Assembly (NCBI RefSeq): GCF_002005565.1
Contig: NZ_BDJC01000055.1
Span: 1 to 44,872 of the forward strand
Direction of reading: 5' to 3'
Length of the DNA stretch: 44,872 bases
Source: Streptomyces sp. JHA26
GTDB taxonomy: Bacteria; Actinomycetota; Actinomycetes; Streptomycetales; Streptomycetaceae
Under the pieces are notes generated by a model that was given only the letters and a program-made list of their open reading frames with translations, had not been told where the DNA came from and searched no databases. The position numbers and the translations under genes are program-made. Shown piece after piece: positions 18,893 to 26,743 of this stretch (its first letter is position 1; each line of letters begins with the position of its first letter).

Positions 18893-21253
18893 TCAGCCGG
18901 TCTCCGGGCGGTTGCCTTGCTGGTTCTCCCGGTCGTTGCCAACCCCGTAGCCGATCAGCATCGATTCACGAAGGTCCTGCGCGAACGTGCTGTTGCTGGG
19001 GTCCCAGACGTGGTGTCTCAGAAACTCCTCCATCGGTGCCTCGGCCAAGGTCTCGCCGCCGGAGAAGACCGTTTTTTTCTCTTCGTCGGTGAGCTCCTCC
19101 ATCTTCTCCTTGTGCTTGTCCACCGCGTTGTCGGAGATGTCACCGACCACCTGGCCGACGACCTGCTCGGCGGCGCCGCTGAGGGTGTCGGTCGCCAGCG
19201 GGACGAGCACCGCGGCCGTGCCCACGGCCGCGGTCGCGGGCAGGAAGGCGACGCCCGCCGCGATACCCGCCGTGGCTCCGAACTCGACCCAGCCCGCCCG
19301 CTTGGCGACCGCCTTCTCGTAGTCCTCGTGCGTCTTGAGGTTGGTCGCCTCCACCTGGTCGGCCCGGGACTGGTCGAGCATGCCCTGCACCTCGGCGCCC
19401 GTGCGCACGGTCGCCCTGGTCCTGGCCTCGACCTCCTCGGTGATCTTCCCGTCGGGGCCCACCGACCCCTCCAGCACGCTGCGGGTGTAGACCTGCTCCG
19501 CGGTCGAGACCGTCGCGTAGGCGTCCGGATGCTGGCCGAGGGTGCTGAGGAAGCCCCGGACGGTGCTCCGCCCGTTCCCGTCCACGGTGTCCGAGAAGTC
19601 CATGTGTCCGTCCGGGTTCTTGCCCGGCGCGAACACGCTGTCCGGATCGTTCTTGGCCAGCGCCCAGTTGATGTCGTCGATGTAGCCGGCGCCCATGACG
19701 CCCAGGCTGTCGACCATCGCCTCGTGGCGCTCCTTGAGCAGGCCCGGGTCCTCGCTGTACTTCTCCATGACCTTCTGCATGATCGCGGCGTTGTCCGCGT
19801 CCCGCACCACGTGGGTGTCCGGGTGCCCGGCGGGGTAACCGAGGGTCGCCGCCTCCAGAGCGTGGCCGAGGGCGTCGGGCATGTGGTTGAGCGACCCCTC
19901 GAGTTCCTTCGGGTCGAGCGAGTTGACGTCACCGAAGGACTCCCACTTCTCGTTGGTGAAGAAGTCGAGGTAGTTGTCGAACGCCTCGCCGTCCTTGTCC
20001 TTGCCGAGGTCGGCCGTGGCGCCGCGGTTGACCGTACCGTCCTCGTTGTACGCGGTCGGGGGGTCGGTGAAGAACTTCTTCGCCGCGTCCGGGCTGTTGC
20101 CGAGTGCCTCCAGCATGGCGATGGCCGGGTCGTAGCCGGCGCCGTTCACCCCCGAGGGGTTGTACGGATTCTTGAGCCACCCGTTCACCATCTTGGTCTC
20201 GGCGAACAAGCCCGGCTTCTTCGCGTGCAGTTGCGCCACGTGTTCGGCGATCGGGTTGAGGAACTTCGCGTCGTAGTTCCCGTACCGCATGATCCCGCCG
20301 AGCAACTGGTATCCGAAGGGCCCGCCGGGGTCGTGCTTGGACAGCGCGATGTGCTCCGTGCCCAACTTGCGCAGCTCGGGACCCCACTTGTCAGTGAACG
20401 CCTTGTCGTGAGAGGCAGTGGCCAGGTTGAGGCCGAGGTTCTTCTGGAGCTCCTGGACGTCCTTGAGGCGTTCCGCGTCGACCTTGCTGTAGTCGTACGT
20501 GTCCGTGGCGAGCTGACCGAAGAACGCGAGTGACTTCTCGGGGCCCAGTTTCTCGTAGAAGTTCTTGGCGAACTCCTGCGACGAACCGTTGTCCTTCAGC
20601 AGTTCGTTGAGCTGCTGAAGGTCCTTGTGCGTGAGGTCCCGCCCCTTGGCCGCCAGGGCGGCGGCACGGGCTGCCTCCTCCTGGTCCAGCTTCGTGTACG
20701 TCGGAGCACTGAAGTCCTTGCGGTCGGTGACGTTGGCCTCGAGGGTGTTCTTGAGGGCGACGTCGGTGTCGTTGCAGTTGTCGACGATGAGGTCGATCCT
20801 CTTCTGCCACGACTCGATGTTCTTCTTCTCCTCGTGGAGGAGATCGCTGTAGTCGGGGGCGTGCCGTGCCGCGGGGCTCTCGGACAACGGGTTCTTCGCG
20901 GTGACCTTGCCCTTGCCGTCCACGCGGACGTGGGCCGCGGGTCCCTCGTGGTCCCGGATGTTGACCAGGTCGTCCTTGGCCTTCTTGATGGCCGCGTAAC
21001 CCTCTTCCAGGATCGTTTTCACGCCCTTGGCCTCGGCCGCGGCGTCCGCGAACTCCTTGGCCGTCTTGCCGATGAACGCCTTGGTGACCCCGGCGTTGAC
21101 GCCCTCCCAGTGCGCTTTGTCCGCTTTCGCCTTCATCCCGTCGGCCGCATCGGTGGCGAGCTTTTCCAGCTTTCCCGCCATGTCCGCCCAGTCGTCGACG
21201 GCGGTCTTCAGCTTCGCCAGCGGGGCGTCGATTATGTCCTCGTATTTCAGCAT
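18893..21253 (-). CDS. large WXG100-like helical protein, probably ESX/type VII-linked
   Basis: Protein of 786 residues that starts MLKYEDIIDAPLAKLKTAVDDW and is strongly helical and charged over the first 180 residues, with a W-x-G-like turn (HWEGVNAG, about 48-55) as in WXG100/LXG proteins. A long middle region contains ALGHALEAATLGYPAGHPDTHVV and GYIDDINWALAKNDPDSVF. One hydrophobic stretch (about 660-700, FGATAGIAAGVAFLPATAAV...) could cross or insert into a membrane. The acidic C-terminal part has WDPSNSTFAQDLRESMLIGYG. It resembles a family (DUF6571-like) widespread in Streptomyces, though I cannot confirm that name here. No toxin catalytic motif is visible. It lies 21 nt after the small helical partner and 25 nt before the lipoprotein. 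Its lower GC and AAG-rich Lys codons differ from the flanking genes. Confidence 0.72.
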   Translation of the reverse strand: MLKYEDIIDAPLAKLKTAVDDWADMAGKLEKLATDAADGMKAKADKAHWEGVNAGVTKAFIGKTAKEFADAAAEAKGVKTILEEGYAAIKKAKDDLVNIRDHEGPAAHVRVDGKGKVTAKNPLSESPAARHAPDYSDLLHEEKKNIESWQKRIDLIVDNCNDTDVALKNTLEANVTDRKDFSAPTYTKLDQEEAARAAALAAKGRDLTHKDLQQLNELLKDNGSSQEFAKNFYEKLGPEKSLAFFGQLATDTYDYSKVDAERLKDVQELQKNLGLNLATASHDKAFTDKWGPELRKLGTEHIALSKHDPGGPFGYQLLGGIMRYGNYDAKFLNPIAEHVAQLHAKKPGLFAETKMVNGWLKNPYNPSGVNGAGYDPAIAMLEALGNSPDAAKKFFTDPPTAYNEDGTVNRGATADLGKDKDGEAFDNYLDFFTNEKWESFGDVNSLDPKELEGSLNHMPDALGHALEAATLGYPAGHPDTHVVRDADNAAIMQKVMEKYSEDPGLLKERHEAMVDSLGVMGAGYIDDINWALAKNDPDSVFAPGKNPDGHMDFSDTVDGNGRSTVRGFLSTLGQHPDAYATVSTAEQVYTRSVLEGSVGPDGKITEEVEARTRATVRTGAEVQGMLDQSRADQVEATNLKTHEDYEKAVAKRAGWVEFGATAGIAAGVAFLPATAAVGTAAVLVPLATDTLSGAAEQVVGQVVGDISDNAVDKHKEKMEELTDEEKKTVFSGGETLAEAPMEEFLRHHVWDPSNSTFAQDLRESMLIGYGVGNDRENQQGNRPETG

Positions 21254-21274
21254 GCCATGTGCTCCCCCCGAGCC

Positions 21275-21706
21275 TTATTTCATGTATTCCGTGAGCACGG
21301 ATATCCGCGTCAGGTCTCCCTCGACCTTCGCCTCGTCCTTGGCGTGTCGGGCCTTGCTGTAATCAAGGTGGTTCGAGATCTGCGCACAGGAGTCGAGCAG
21401 CGTCTTCAGATGGGTCTGCCAGAAGTCGTGCACCTTCAGCACGGCCGAACCGCTCACGAAGTTCCCGTTGGTCAGCGCCGTCGCCGCGTCGAACGTGGAG
21501 ACACGGGCGATGTCGCCCTCCTTCCCCAGCCGTCCCAGCAGGTCGTACGCGTCATTGCCGATGGCGCCGAGGTCGTCCCGGTGGACCACCAGGTCTTTCC
21601 CGCCCCCACTGCCTCCGCCGCCTTCGGCCGGAACGCTGTCGATCTGCATGGCGGTCCGCTCGGCCGCCGCCGCGCGCAGCTCGGCCCATTCTTGCTCGAA
21701 CGTCAC
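21275..21706 (-). CDS. small helical partner protein (WXG100/ESX-like)
   Basis: Protein of 143 residues. It begins (GTG at 21706) VTFEQEWAELRAAAAERTAMQ, has a Gly/Ser-rich linker, then KDLVVHRDDLGAIGNDAYDLLGRL and FVSGSAVLKVHDFWQTHLKTLLDSCAQISNHLDYSK, two long helices typical of ESX substrate chaperone-like proteins. A longer frame to 21787 exists but is not preferred, because GGGGGGA lies upstream of the GTG and homology begins there. It is the first gene of the unit, with the large protein 21 nt downstream. It could be the secretion partner of that protein (inference). Confidence 0.72.
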   Translation of the reverse strand: MTFEQEWAELRAAAAERTAMQIDSVPAEGGGGSGGGKDLVVHRDDLGAIGNDAYDLLGRLGKEGDIARVSTFDAATALTNGNFVSGSAVLKVHDFWQTHLKTLLDSCAQISNHLDYSKARHAKDEAKVEGDLTRISVLTEYMK

Positions 21707-21885
21707 GAATTCCCCCCAAGTCCATTCGGCAGACCGCTCCATCGTACTTACGCGGCCATCGATCTGATCACCTTTCTCTCGTATCACCCGCCCCGGCGGT
21801 AACGGGTCCAGTGAGGGACCGGGCCGCCGTCCGACCCGTTGGCCACGGCGGAGCGGACCAGGAGTCGACCGGAACGAAGAACCCG

Positions 21886-22052
21886 TGGGTCAGGCAGTCC
21901 TGCGAGGAGGCTCCAGAATTGCCACGCACTTCCCGTGATGCGTCGTCGAAGAGATGTCCGCCTGAGCGAGTATCGGAAAAGACCAGATCAGAGCCCGTTT
22001 TCCGGCTCAGTGTCCGTGTGCGGATGCCCGGAGCGTCACATGGGCGTCACGG
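21886..22052 (-). pseudogene. TrmA-like methyltransferase 3' end joined to 11-bp iterons (copy A)
   Basis: On the minus strand, codons before the TGA at 21890-21892 read LAQADISSTTHHGKCVAILEP, matching copy B (LARVDIFPMTHHVECVAILEP) and the known C-terminus of TrmA/RlmD RNA (uracil-5)-methyltransferases. The distance from stop to the GAC-ATC codons is 63 nt in both copies. Moving away from the stop, about 75 nt of non-coding sequence also matches copy B (AGCGAGT, GGAAAAGA, CAG-CAGAGC, TTTC-GGCTC). It ends in GAGCGTCA and GGGCGTCA at 22031 and 22042, 11 bp apart. This is neither a whole gene nor a known IS end. Confidence 0.72.
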
Positions 22053-22199
22053 CTGACGGCCCGTCCTTCCTCTTCGGACGGAACGGGCCGCCACGACCGG
22101 CTCACCTCCACGGGTCCGCTCCCGCTCACTCCGGTCGCCGGCTTGCGCATCATGAGCCTCGCCGTGTCTCCGGCGGTCGGCCGGCCTGCCGGAGGCGTG

Positions 22200-22397
22200 C
22201 TCCTTTGGTCGCCGGGTGAGGGCGGGGCGGCCGTCAACCGCCCCTGCCGGGACGGGAGTACGGTCGATCAGTCGCCATGCTCCAGCACGTGCGCGGCCCG
22301 GGGGGACGACGGGCTGCTCACGCTGGACATGCGCAAGACGCCCGTGGGTGGCCCTTCCGAGGAGTCGCAGGGCCTCGGCTCCGGAGATTTCGGACAT
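22200..22397 (-). pseudogene. remnant of a PPOX (pyridoxamine phosphate oxidase-like) family gene
   Basis: From ATG 22397 the frame gives MSEISGAEALRLLGRATHGR then LAHVQREQPVV, the standard N-terminus of Streptomyces pyridoxamine 5'-phosphate oxidase-like proteins. Homology then jumps one frame to RAAHVLEHGD and back to LIDRT, which together would read as the expected VV..HVLEHGDLI.RT. Two compensating shifts in about 30 codons and no recognisable continuation point to a decaying gene. Confidence 0.5.
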
Positions 22398-22454
22398 CCG
22401 CCGTGCGGCGGGTGGCCGGCATCGGCACCGGCATCGTCACCGGGCGGGCTGTCC

Positions 22455-23237
22455 TGGTCCCCACCGACCCGACCACCGCCAACTACGCCGCACTCTTCGA
22501 CAGCCTCGACTTCGTCGGGATGTTCCCCAACTCCCTCGTCGTCGCCGTGGCCGTGGCCGTGGCCGCCGGCAACCTGCTGTTCTGCTCGATACTCGGCTAC
22601 GCGCTGGCGAAACTGGAGTTCCGCGGCCGCCGGGCGGTCTTCGCCCTGGTCCTGGCCGCCCTGATGGTCCCCGGCCTGGTCACCTTCGTCCCGCTGTACG
22701 TGCTGACCACCGACCTCGGTCTGACCGACTCGTTGCTCGGGTTGATCCTGCCGTTCCTCGCCGCGCCCTTCGGGGTGTTCCTGATGCGGCAGTTCATCGG
22801 CTCCCTGCCGGACGAGCTCATCGACGCCGCCCGCGTGGACGGCTGCGGGGAACTGGCGATCTTCGCACGGATCATCCTGCCGCTGACCAGGCCCGCGCTC
22901 GCCACGCTGGGCATCATCAGCTTCCTCGGCTCCTGGAACAACTTCCTGTGGCCGCTGGTCGTCGCCCAGAACGAGGAGCAGTACACGCTGCCCGTCGGTC
23001 TCGCCCTGGTCAGCAGCGGCCAGGACTTCACCCGCTACGGCGTGCTGCTCGCCGGCGCCCCCACCGCCCAGGTCTGGGTCACCACCGCCGACGGGTCGCG
23101 CAAGCTCGCCGTCGAGACCGTCCCGTTCAACAGCACCGTCCAGCCCATCGACATCCGCGTCGACGCGAGCAGCCGGGGCCAGCGCTTCACCGGCGCCGGG
23201 GCCTCCGTCACCGAGGCGTCCGCGCACCTCGTCCAGG
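22455..23237 (+). pseudogene. chimeric remnant: sugar ABC permease joined in frame to a GH30 N-terminus
   Basis: One frame contains the core of a carbohydrate ABC permease (LacG/MalG class): TTANYAALFDS, four hydrophobic segments and the EAA loop LIDAARVDGCGELAIFARIILP, then GSWNNFLWPLVV. The normal first TM is missing. The protein stops matching at FTRYGVLLAGA, where the last TM should be, and continues as AQVWVTTADGSRKLA...IRVDASSRGQRFTGAGASVTEASAHLV, the opening of a GH30 glucanase. The frame is open across the joint (about 23055). Two unrelated genes have been fused by deletion; neither half is complete. A CUT1 sugar operon with a secreted glucanase is the probable ancestor. Confidence 0.78.
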
Positions 23238-23453
23238 GCCGACGGCACCAAGGTCCACCTGTGGACGTACGTCGGCAACACCAACCAGCAGTGGCGTCCC
23301 GAGGCCACCGGCACCGCCGGCCGGTACCGCTTCGTCGCCCGCCACAGCGGCAAGTGCCTCGCCGTCGACAACGGCTCCACCGCCGACGGCGCCCGCCTCT
23401 CCCAGCAGCCCTGCACCAGCTCCGCCGCCCAGAGCTTCGCCCTGACCGGCTGA
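23238..23453 (+). pseudogene. remnant of a ricin-B lectin (CBM13) domain
   Basis: In the frame beginning GCC at 23238 the DNA encodes ADGTKVHLWTYVGNTNQQW, then RYRFVARHSGKCLAVDNGST and LSQQPCTSSAAQSFALTG, ending with TGA at 23451-23453. These are the QxW-type repeats of a ricin-B carbohydrate-binding domain, normally C-terminal in secreted glycosidases. It follows the GH30 fragment out of frame with no catalytic domain between, so most of the glycosidase has been lost. Confidence 0.8.
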
Positions 23454-23561
23454 CCCGTCCACGAAAGGCGTGCCGCCCTCTTCCCCGCCCCCTCGCCGTC
23501 ACGGTCGAGGGGGTCTGCGGGAAGGGGGCGGCATGACGAGCCCGCATCCCGACCCGACCCG

Positions 23562-23930
23562 TCAGGCGCGGTCGTGAAGCGTGACGTGGTAGCCGTCGGG
23601 GTCGGCGAAGGCGAAGGTCCGGCCGAAGGGGCCGTCGATCGGCTCGGAGACGATGGTGTGTCCGTCGGCGACGAGGGCGTCGTGGATGGCCTGGACGTCC
23701 GTGGCGTGGAACCAGAACGCGGCGCCGACGCCGGGCTGGGCGACGGATGCGAGGTCGGTGCCGGGGAGGACGTCGCGGAGTGCGAACGCGATCGGCTTCG
23801 TCTCGAAGACGACGGCGTGCGGAGGCCCGGCCGGCGAGCGGACGAGGCCGAGGTACCGCTCGTAGAACGCCTGCGAAGCGTCGAGGTCGCGCACTTGGAA
23901 CGAGATGAAGTCGGGGCCGGTGGCGGGCAT
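23562..23930 (-). CDS. VOC (glyoxalase-fold) protein, MarR-controlled
   Basis: Protein of 122 residues with a single VOC unit: ISFQVRDLDASQAFYERYLGL at the start, VGAAFWFHATDVQAIHDAL in the middle and RTFAFADPDGYHVTLHD at the end. Metal-ligand positions look glyoxalase-like, but the substrate is not predictable. GAGGAG lies 7 nt before the ATG. The gene is read divergently from the MarR gene across 60 bp that hold two perfect operators, so it is almost surely under that regulator. Compounds sensed by the MarR protein may be its substrates (inference). Confidence 0.85.
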   Translation of the reverse strand: MPATGPDFISFQVRDLDASQAFYERYLGLVRSPAGPPHAVVFETKPIAFALRDVLPGTDLASVAQPGVGAAFWFHATDVQAIHDALVADGHTIVSEPIDGPFGRTFAFADPDGYHVTLHDRA

Positions 23931-23950
23931 GATGACACTCCTCGGGTTCG

Positions 23951-23991
23951 TGTCAGTTTTCTGACACGAGAACTATGTCAGAATACTGACA
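23951..23991. promoter_or_regulatory. two perfect MarR-type operators in the VOC/MarR divergent promoter
   Basis: TGTCAGTTTTCTGACA (23951-23966) and TGTCAGAATACTGACA (23976-23991) share the palindrome TGTCAG-N4-CTGACA and are spaced 25 bp start to start. The second ends on the A of the marR start codon. No ribosome binding site fits before that ATG, so the marR transcript may be leaderless and directly blocked by its own product. Confidence 0.85.
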
Positions 23992-24452
23992 TGAGTCAAG
24001 AAGGTGTCGGCATCGACCTGGAGACGTCGCTGGGCTACCTGCTCAAAGAGGCGTCGAGCGCCCTCCGCGCGGCCATGGAGGAAGTGCTGCGGCCGCTCGG
24101 GATGGGCGTGACGCACTACTCCTGCCTCGAACTGCTGGCGCAACGGCCGGGCTTGTCGAACTCCGAGCTCGCGCGGGGCGCGTTCGTGACCCGGCAGACG
24201 ATGAACGTGCTGCTCCAGGCCCTGGAGCGGGACGGCTACGTGACCAGGCCCGCGCAGGCGCCCGTCGGGAAGGCGCTGCCCACGCGGCTCACACCCGCCG
24301 GCCGGCGAAGCCTCGAGGAGGCGAGCGCGGCCGTCCGGTCCGTCGAGGTCAGAATGCTGTCCGGCCTGACCGAGTCCGAGCAGGCGGAAGCGTTCCGGAT
24401 CCTGCGGAGCATGATCCACTCACTGCGCGGTGACGCCGAGGGTGCCACCTGA
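23991..24452 (+). CDS. MarR-family transcriptional regulator
   Basis: Protein of 153 residues with a winged HTH: LGMGVTHYSCLELLAQRPGLSNSELARGAFVTRQTMNVLLQALERDGYV (about 36-84) with recognition helix TRQTMNVLLQAL. It then has the family pattern VGKALPTRLTPAGRRSLEEAS. MarR proteins are dimers that let go of DNA when they bind phenolic or other ligands or are oxidised. The ATG at 23991 abuts the downstream operator, indicating autoregulation. The only divergent gene is the VOC protein. Confidence 0.9.
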   Translation: MSQEGVGIDLETSLGYLLKEASSALRAAMEEVLRPLGMGVTHYSCLELLAQRPGLSNSELARGAFVTRQTMNVLLQALERDGYVTRPAQAPVGKALPTRLTPAGRRSLEEASAAVRSVEVRMLSGLTESEQAEAFRILRSMIHSLRGDAEGAT

Positions 24453-24764
24453 GGGCAGGACGTCGGACGTCAAGTTCCGTCGCGCCGGTCCCCTCGGACC
24501 GGACCGCCGGGGCGGTGGCGACCAGGGGCTCACGGTGCGCGGAATCCACGCGGACCACCACGGTGGTGTTGTCGCCGGCAGGTACCCCTGGTCGAGCTCG
24601 AGGGCACCGTCGTCGCGTGACGCGACCGGGTGCTGCGAGCATTCACCCTGTGCCTGCGCCGCGTCGATGGCGGCCTGGAGCTGGAACCAGGTCGGATCCG
24701 TGGGGCCGGCCGTGGGCCGCGCCACAGCCACGCCCAGCGCGTCAAGCACCTCGAAGAACAGAGG

Positions 24765-24955
24765 TCAGGCACCCTGCGCGGCCGGCTCCGGGATCGCCAC
24801 GCGCTCCACGTGCGCCGTCATCGGGAACAGTTCGAAGGCGCACGGCGTCCGGACCCGGCAGCCGCCCTCGCGGAAGTACGCGGGGTCGCGGGCCAGGGTC
24901 GCAGGCGGCGCAGGCGATGCGGCGGGCACCGAGGGAGGACAGGTGGGCCACCGTC
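24765..24955 (-). pseudogene. TrmA-like methyltransferase 3' remnant (copy C)
   Basis: The minus strand encodes LSSLGARRIACAACDP, then, after a shift of frame, ATLARDPAYFREGGCRVRTP and CAFELFPMTAHVERVAIPEP, ending at TGA 24765-24767. This is the last 60 or so residues of a class I SAM-dependent RNA (uracil-5)-methyltransferase (SCDPxxLARD motif, then FPMTHHVEC). It retains more gene body than copies A and B but is frameshifted and lacks its 5' part. Its start runs into the LPMO terminator. About 310 nt between the marR stop and here show nothing else clear. Confidence 0.75.
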
Positions 24956-24959
24956 GTGA

Positions 24960-25009
24960 AGCTCCGCCGGGGCAGGGAGACCACATGGGTCCCCTGCCCC
25001 GGCGGAGCT
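24960..25009 (-). terminator. strong terminator hairpin after the LPMO gene
   Basis: AGCTCCGCCGGGGCAGGG (24960-24977) is perfectly complementary to 24992-25009, an 18-bp stem. Inside the loop GACC/GGTC adds 4 bp. It begins 66 nt past the LPMO stop on the minus strand and also blocks read-through from the plus strand. Confidence 0.9.
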
Positions 25010-25075
25010 CGGTCGGCCGGGCGGCGGGTCACCGGCGCCCGGTCGAGGCCGGTGCCGTGTGTCGTGCTCCCCGGC

Positions 25076-25750
25076 TCAGCCGAAGTTCACGTCACTGCAC
25101 CACATGTAGGCCTGGTCGGTGTGCGAGGCCTGCCAGATCAGGAACAGGACGTGCTGTCCGGTGTAGCCGGAGGTGCTGACGTTGAACTTGTAGTCCGTCG
25201 CCGGGGCGAAGCGGCCGGTCTGCGTGATGTAGTCGAGGTTGCCCCAGCCCAGGGTCTGGGTCTGGGGGTTGAAGCCCTGCTTGCTCACGTAGACCTTGAA
25301 GTAGTCGGCACCGTGGGACGCCTGGTCGTACACGTGGACCGAGAAGTTGTTGCCGATGCTGGTCGTCTTCCACGGCCCGGGCTTGTTCAGGCTGGCGTTC
25401 CTCGAGAGGTTGTTGCTGCAGAGCGTCCCGTCGGGGGTCTTCGCCTGGAACTGGCCGCCGAGGCCGTCGCGGAGCGCGCTCATCCAGTTCCACATGGTGT
25501 CGCTGTTGGCCTGGAAGGCCTGCCAGCACATGGGGTCTTCGGTCTGCATGGCCGGGTTCATGTGGTCACCGCCCCACCTCTGCCAGCACTGGTACGCGCG
25601 GGAGGGCGGGCCGACGACGGTGCCGTGAGCCTGGGCGGGGGCCGACCAGGCCAGTGCGCCGACAACCACGGCGAACAACATGACGAACACCTGGAGAGGC
25701 CGACGAAGGGCCGACCGGGAACGCCCGGTCAATGGGCTCTGTTTGCGCAT
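25076..25750 (-). CDS. secreted lytic polysaccharide monooxygenase (AA10)
   Basis: Protein of 224 residues. A twin-basic N-terminus and hydrophobic core (about 19-38) with cleavage after AQA leave His42 (HGTVVGPPSRAYQCW) as the mature N-terminal residue, the first half of the copper histidine brace. His146 in YDQASHGADYFKVYV is the expected second brace residue. The C-terminal LIWQASHTDQAYMWCSDVNF is the AA10 end motif. There is no carbohydrate-binding module or linker. The enzyme oxidatively cuts crystalline cellulose or chitin. The ATG at 25750 has AAGGAG about 9 nt upstream. A perfect CebR box 34 bp upstream suggests cello-oligosaccharide control and so a cellulose substrate. Isolated by terminators, it is a single-gene unit. 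Confidence 0.93.
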   Translation of the reverse strand: MRKQSPLTGRSRSALRRPLQVFVMLFAVVVGALAWSAPAQAHGTVVGPPSRAYQCWQRWGGDHMNPAMQTEDPMCWQAFQANSDTMWNWMSALRDGLGGQFQAKTPDGTLCSNNLSRNASLNKPGPWKTTSIGNNFSVHVYDQASHGADYFKVYVSKQGFNPQTQTLGWGNLDYITQTGRFAPATDYKFNVSTSGYTGQHVLFLIWQASHTDQAYMWCSDVNFG

Positions 25751-25783
25751 GTGGGGGGAACTCCTTCCAGTCGCCAAGCACTA

Positions 25784-25797
25784 TGGGAGCGCTCCCA
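25784..25797 (-). promoter_or_regulatory. perfect CebR-type operator upstream of the LPMO gene
   Basis: TGGGAGCGCTCCCA is a perfect 14-bp palindrome equal to the published consensus of CebR, the LacI-family repressor of Streptomyces cellulolytic genes that is released by cellobiose and cellotriose. It lies 34 bp before the LPMO start codon. No cebR gene is present in the window. Confidence 0.9.
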
Positions 25798-26056
25798 ACG
25801 GTACGACCTCTCAGTGAAATGTCAATGAAACAAACGGAGTTGGTCACGGAGGTGACGACGAGCAGGGGATCTGCCGGCCCTGCCCGACGAGCCCCTCGCT
25901 CGCCTCACCTGCGGCCGGGACCCTTTGCCGGCCACCCCGACCGCGGTGCGCCGACCGTGACCAGGTGGACGACTCCGCCTGCCCGAGGTCCATGGGCCCT
26001 GCGGCCGGGCCAGAGCCGGCATGGGCGGCAAAGCGGGGGCGTTCGCACCGTCCGGC

Positions 26057-26621
26057 TCATCGGCACGGCTCGCTGCCCCCGCCTCGAGCGAGCGGCTGTA
26101 CGGGCAGTCGACGGAGCCATTCCGCCAGAAGTTGCCCTTCGGCTTCGCTGAGGGCGTTCCGACCGGGCACCACGGCACGCAGGGCGCGGGCGGCACCGGC
26201 CGCGCCCTGCTCCCCTACGGCCGGCTCGCAGGTGGTGACGGCGGTGGACCGGGTGGGCTCGCCGTACATCGGCAGGTACAGCGCGGGTTCGGTCACCCCG
26301 AACTCGACCACGGCGTCCCAGCCGCCGCGCAGTTCCCCGATCGGGCCCCCGAGGCGGATTCAAGCTGCTCCTCGACTGCCAGGAGGCGGGTGAAACCGCG
26401 CTCCGCCACCGCGTCCAGCAGCCCTTCCCGTCGCCGAACAGCCGGTAGAGGGCCGGTGGCCGCAGTCCGGCGGCGTCGGCTACCGCCCGGGTGGTGACCG
26501 CGTCGCGGCCGCCGCGCTCCAGCCGGTCCATCGCGGCGTCGACGACCCGGCGGCGCGTCTGTTCACGCGCCGTGGCGCCGGGCTCCGCGGCACGCCGCGC
26601 AAAGGCCGGTTCACCAGACAC
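26057..26621 (-). pseudogene. frameshifted TetR-family regulator
   Basis: From 26621 the frame gives a complete TetR HTH (RRRVVDAAMDRLERGGRDAV, then TTRAVADAAGLRPPALYRLFGDGKG). Homology then continues in a second frame, LLDAVAERGFTRLLAVEEQL, and in a third, GELRGGWDAVVEFGVTEPAL, ending at 26057. At least two indels split the ligand-binding half, and the C-terminal part looks shortened. It lies divergent from an intact amidohydrolase that it probably once regulated. Bases 25800-26056 hold no gene I can support. Confidence 0.75.
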
Positions 26622-26743
26622 ACCGACGACAGCGCTGCCACGCCAACGGCACCATCACCGTTATCAACAAACTGATTTCACCGATACTATCGATGGTAAC
26701 GTTCGAATAGTTCCACCGGAAACACAGGGTGAGGAGAACCGTC

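Noticed and set aside
24453..24700. Possible PP2C phosphatase C-terminal remnant on the minus strand (GDNTTVVVRVD)
   Set aside because: Only about ten residues look alike and the context is lost; too little to call.
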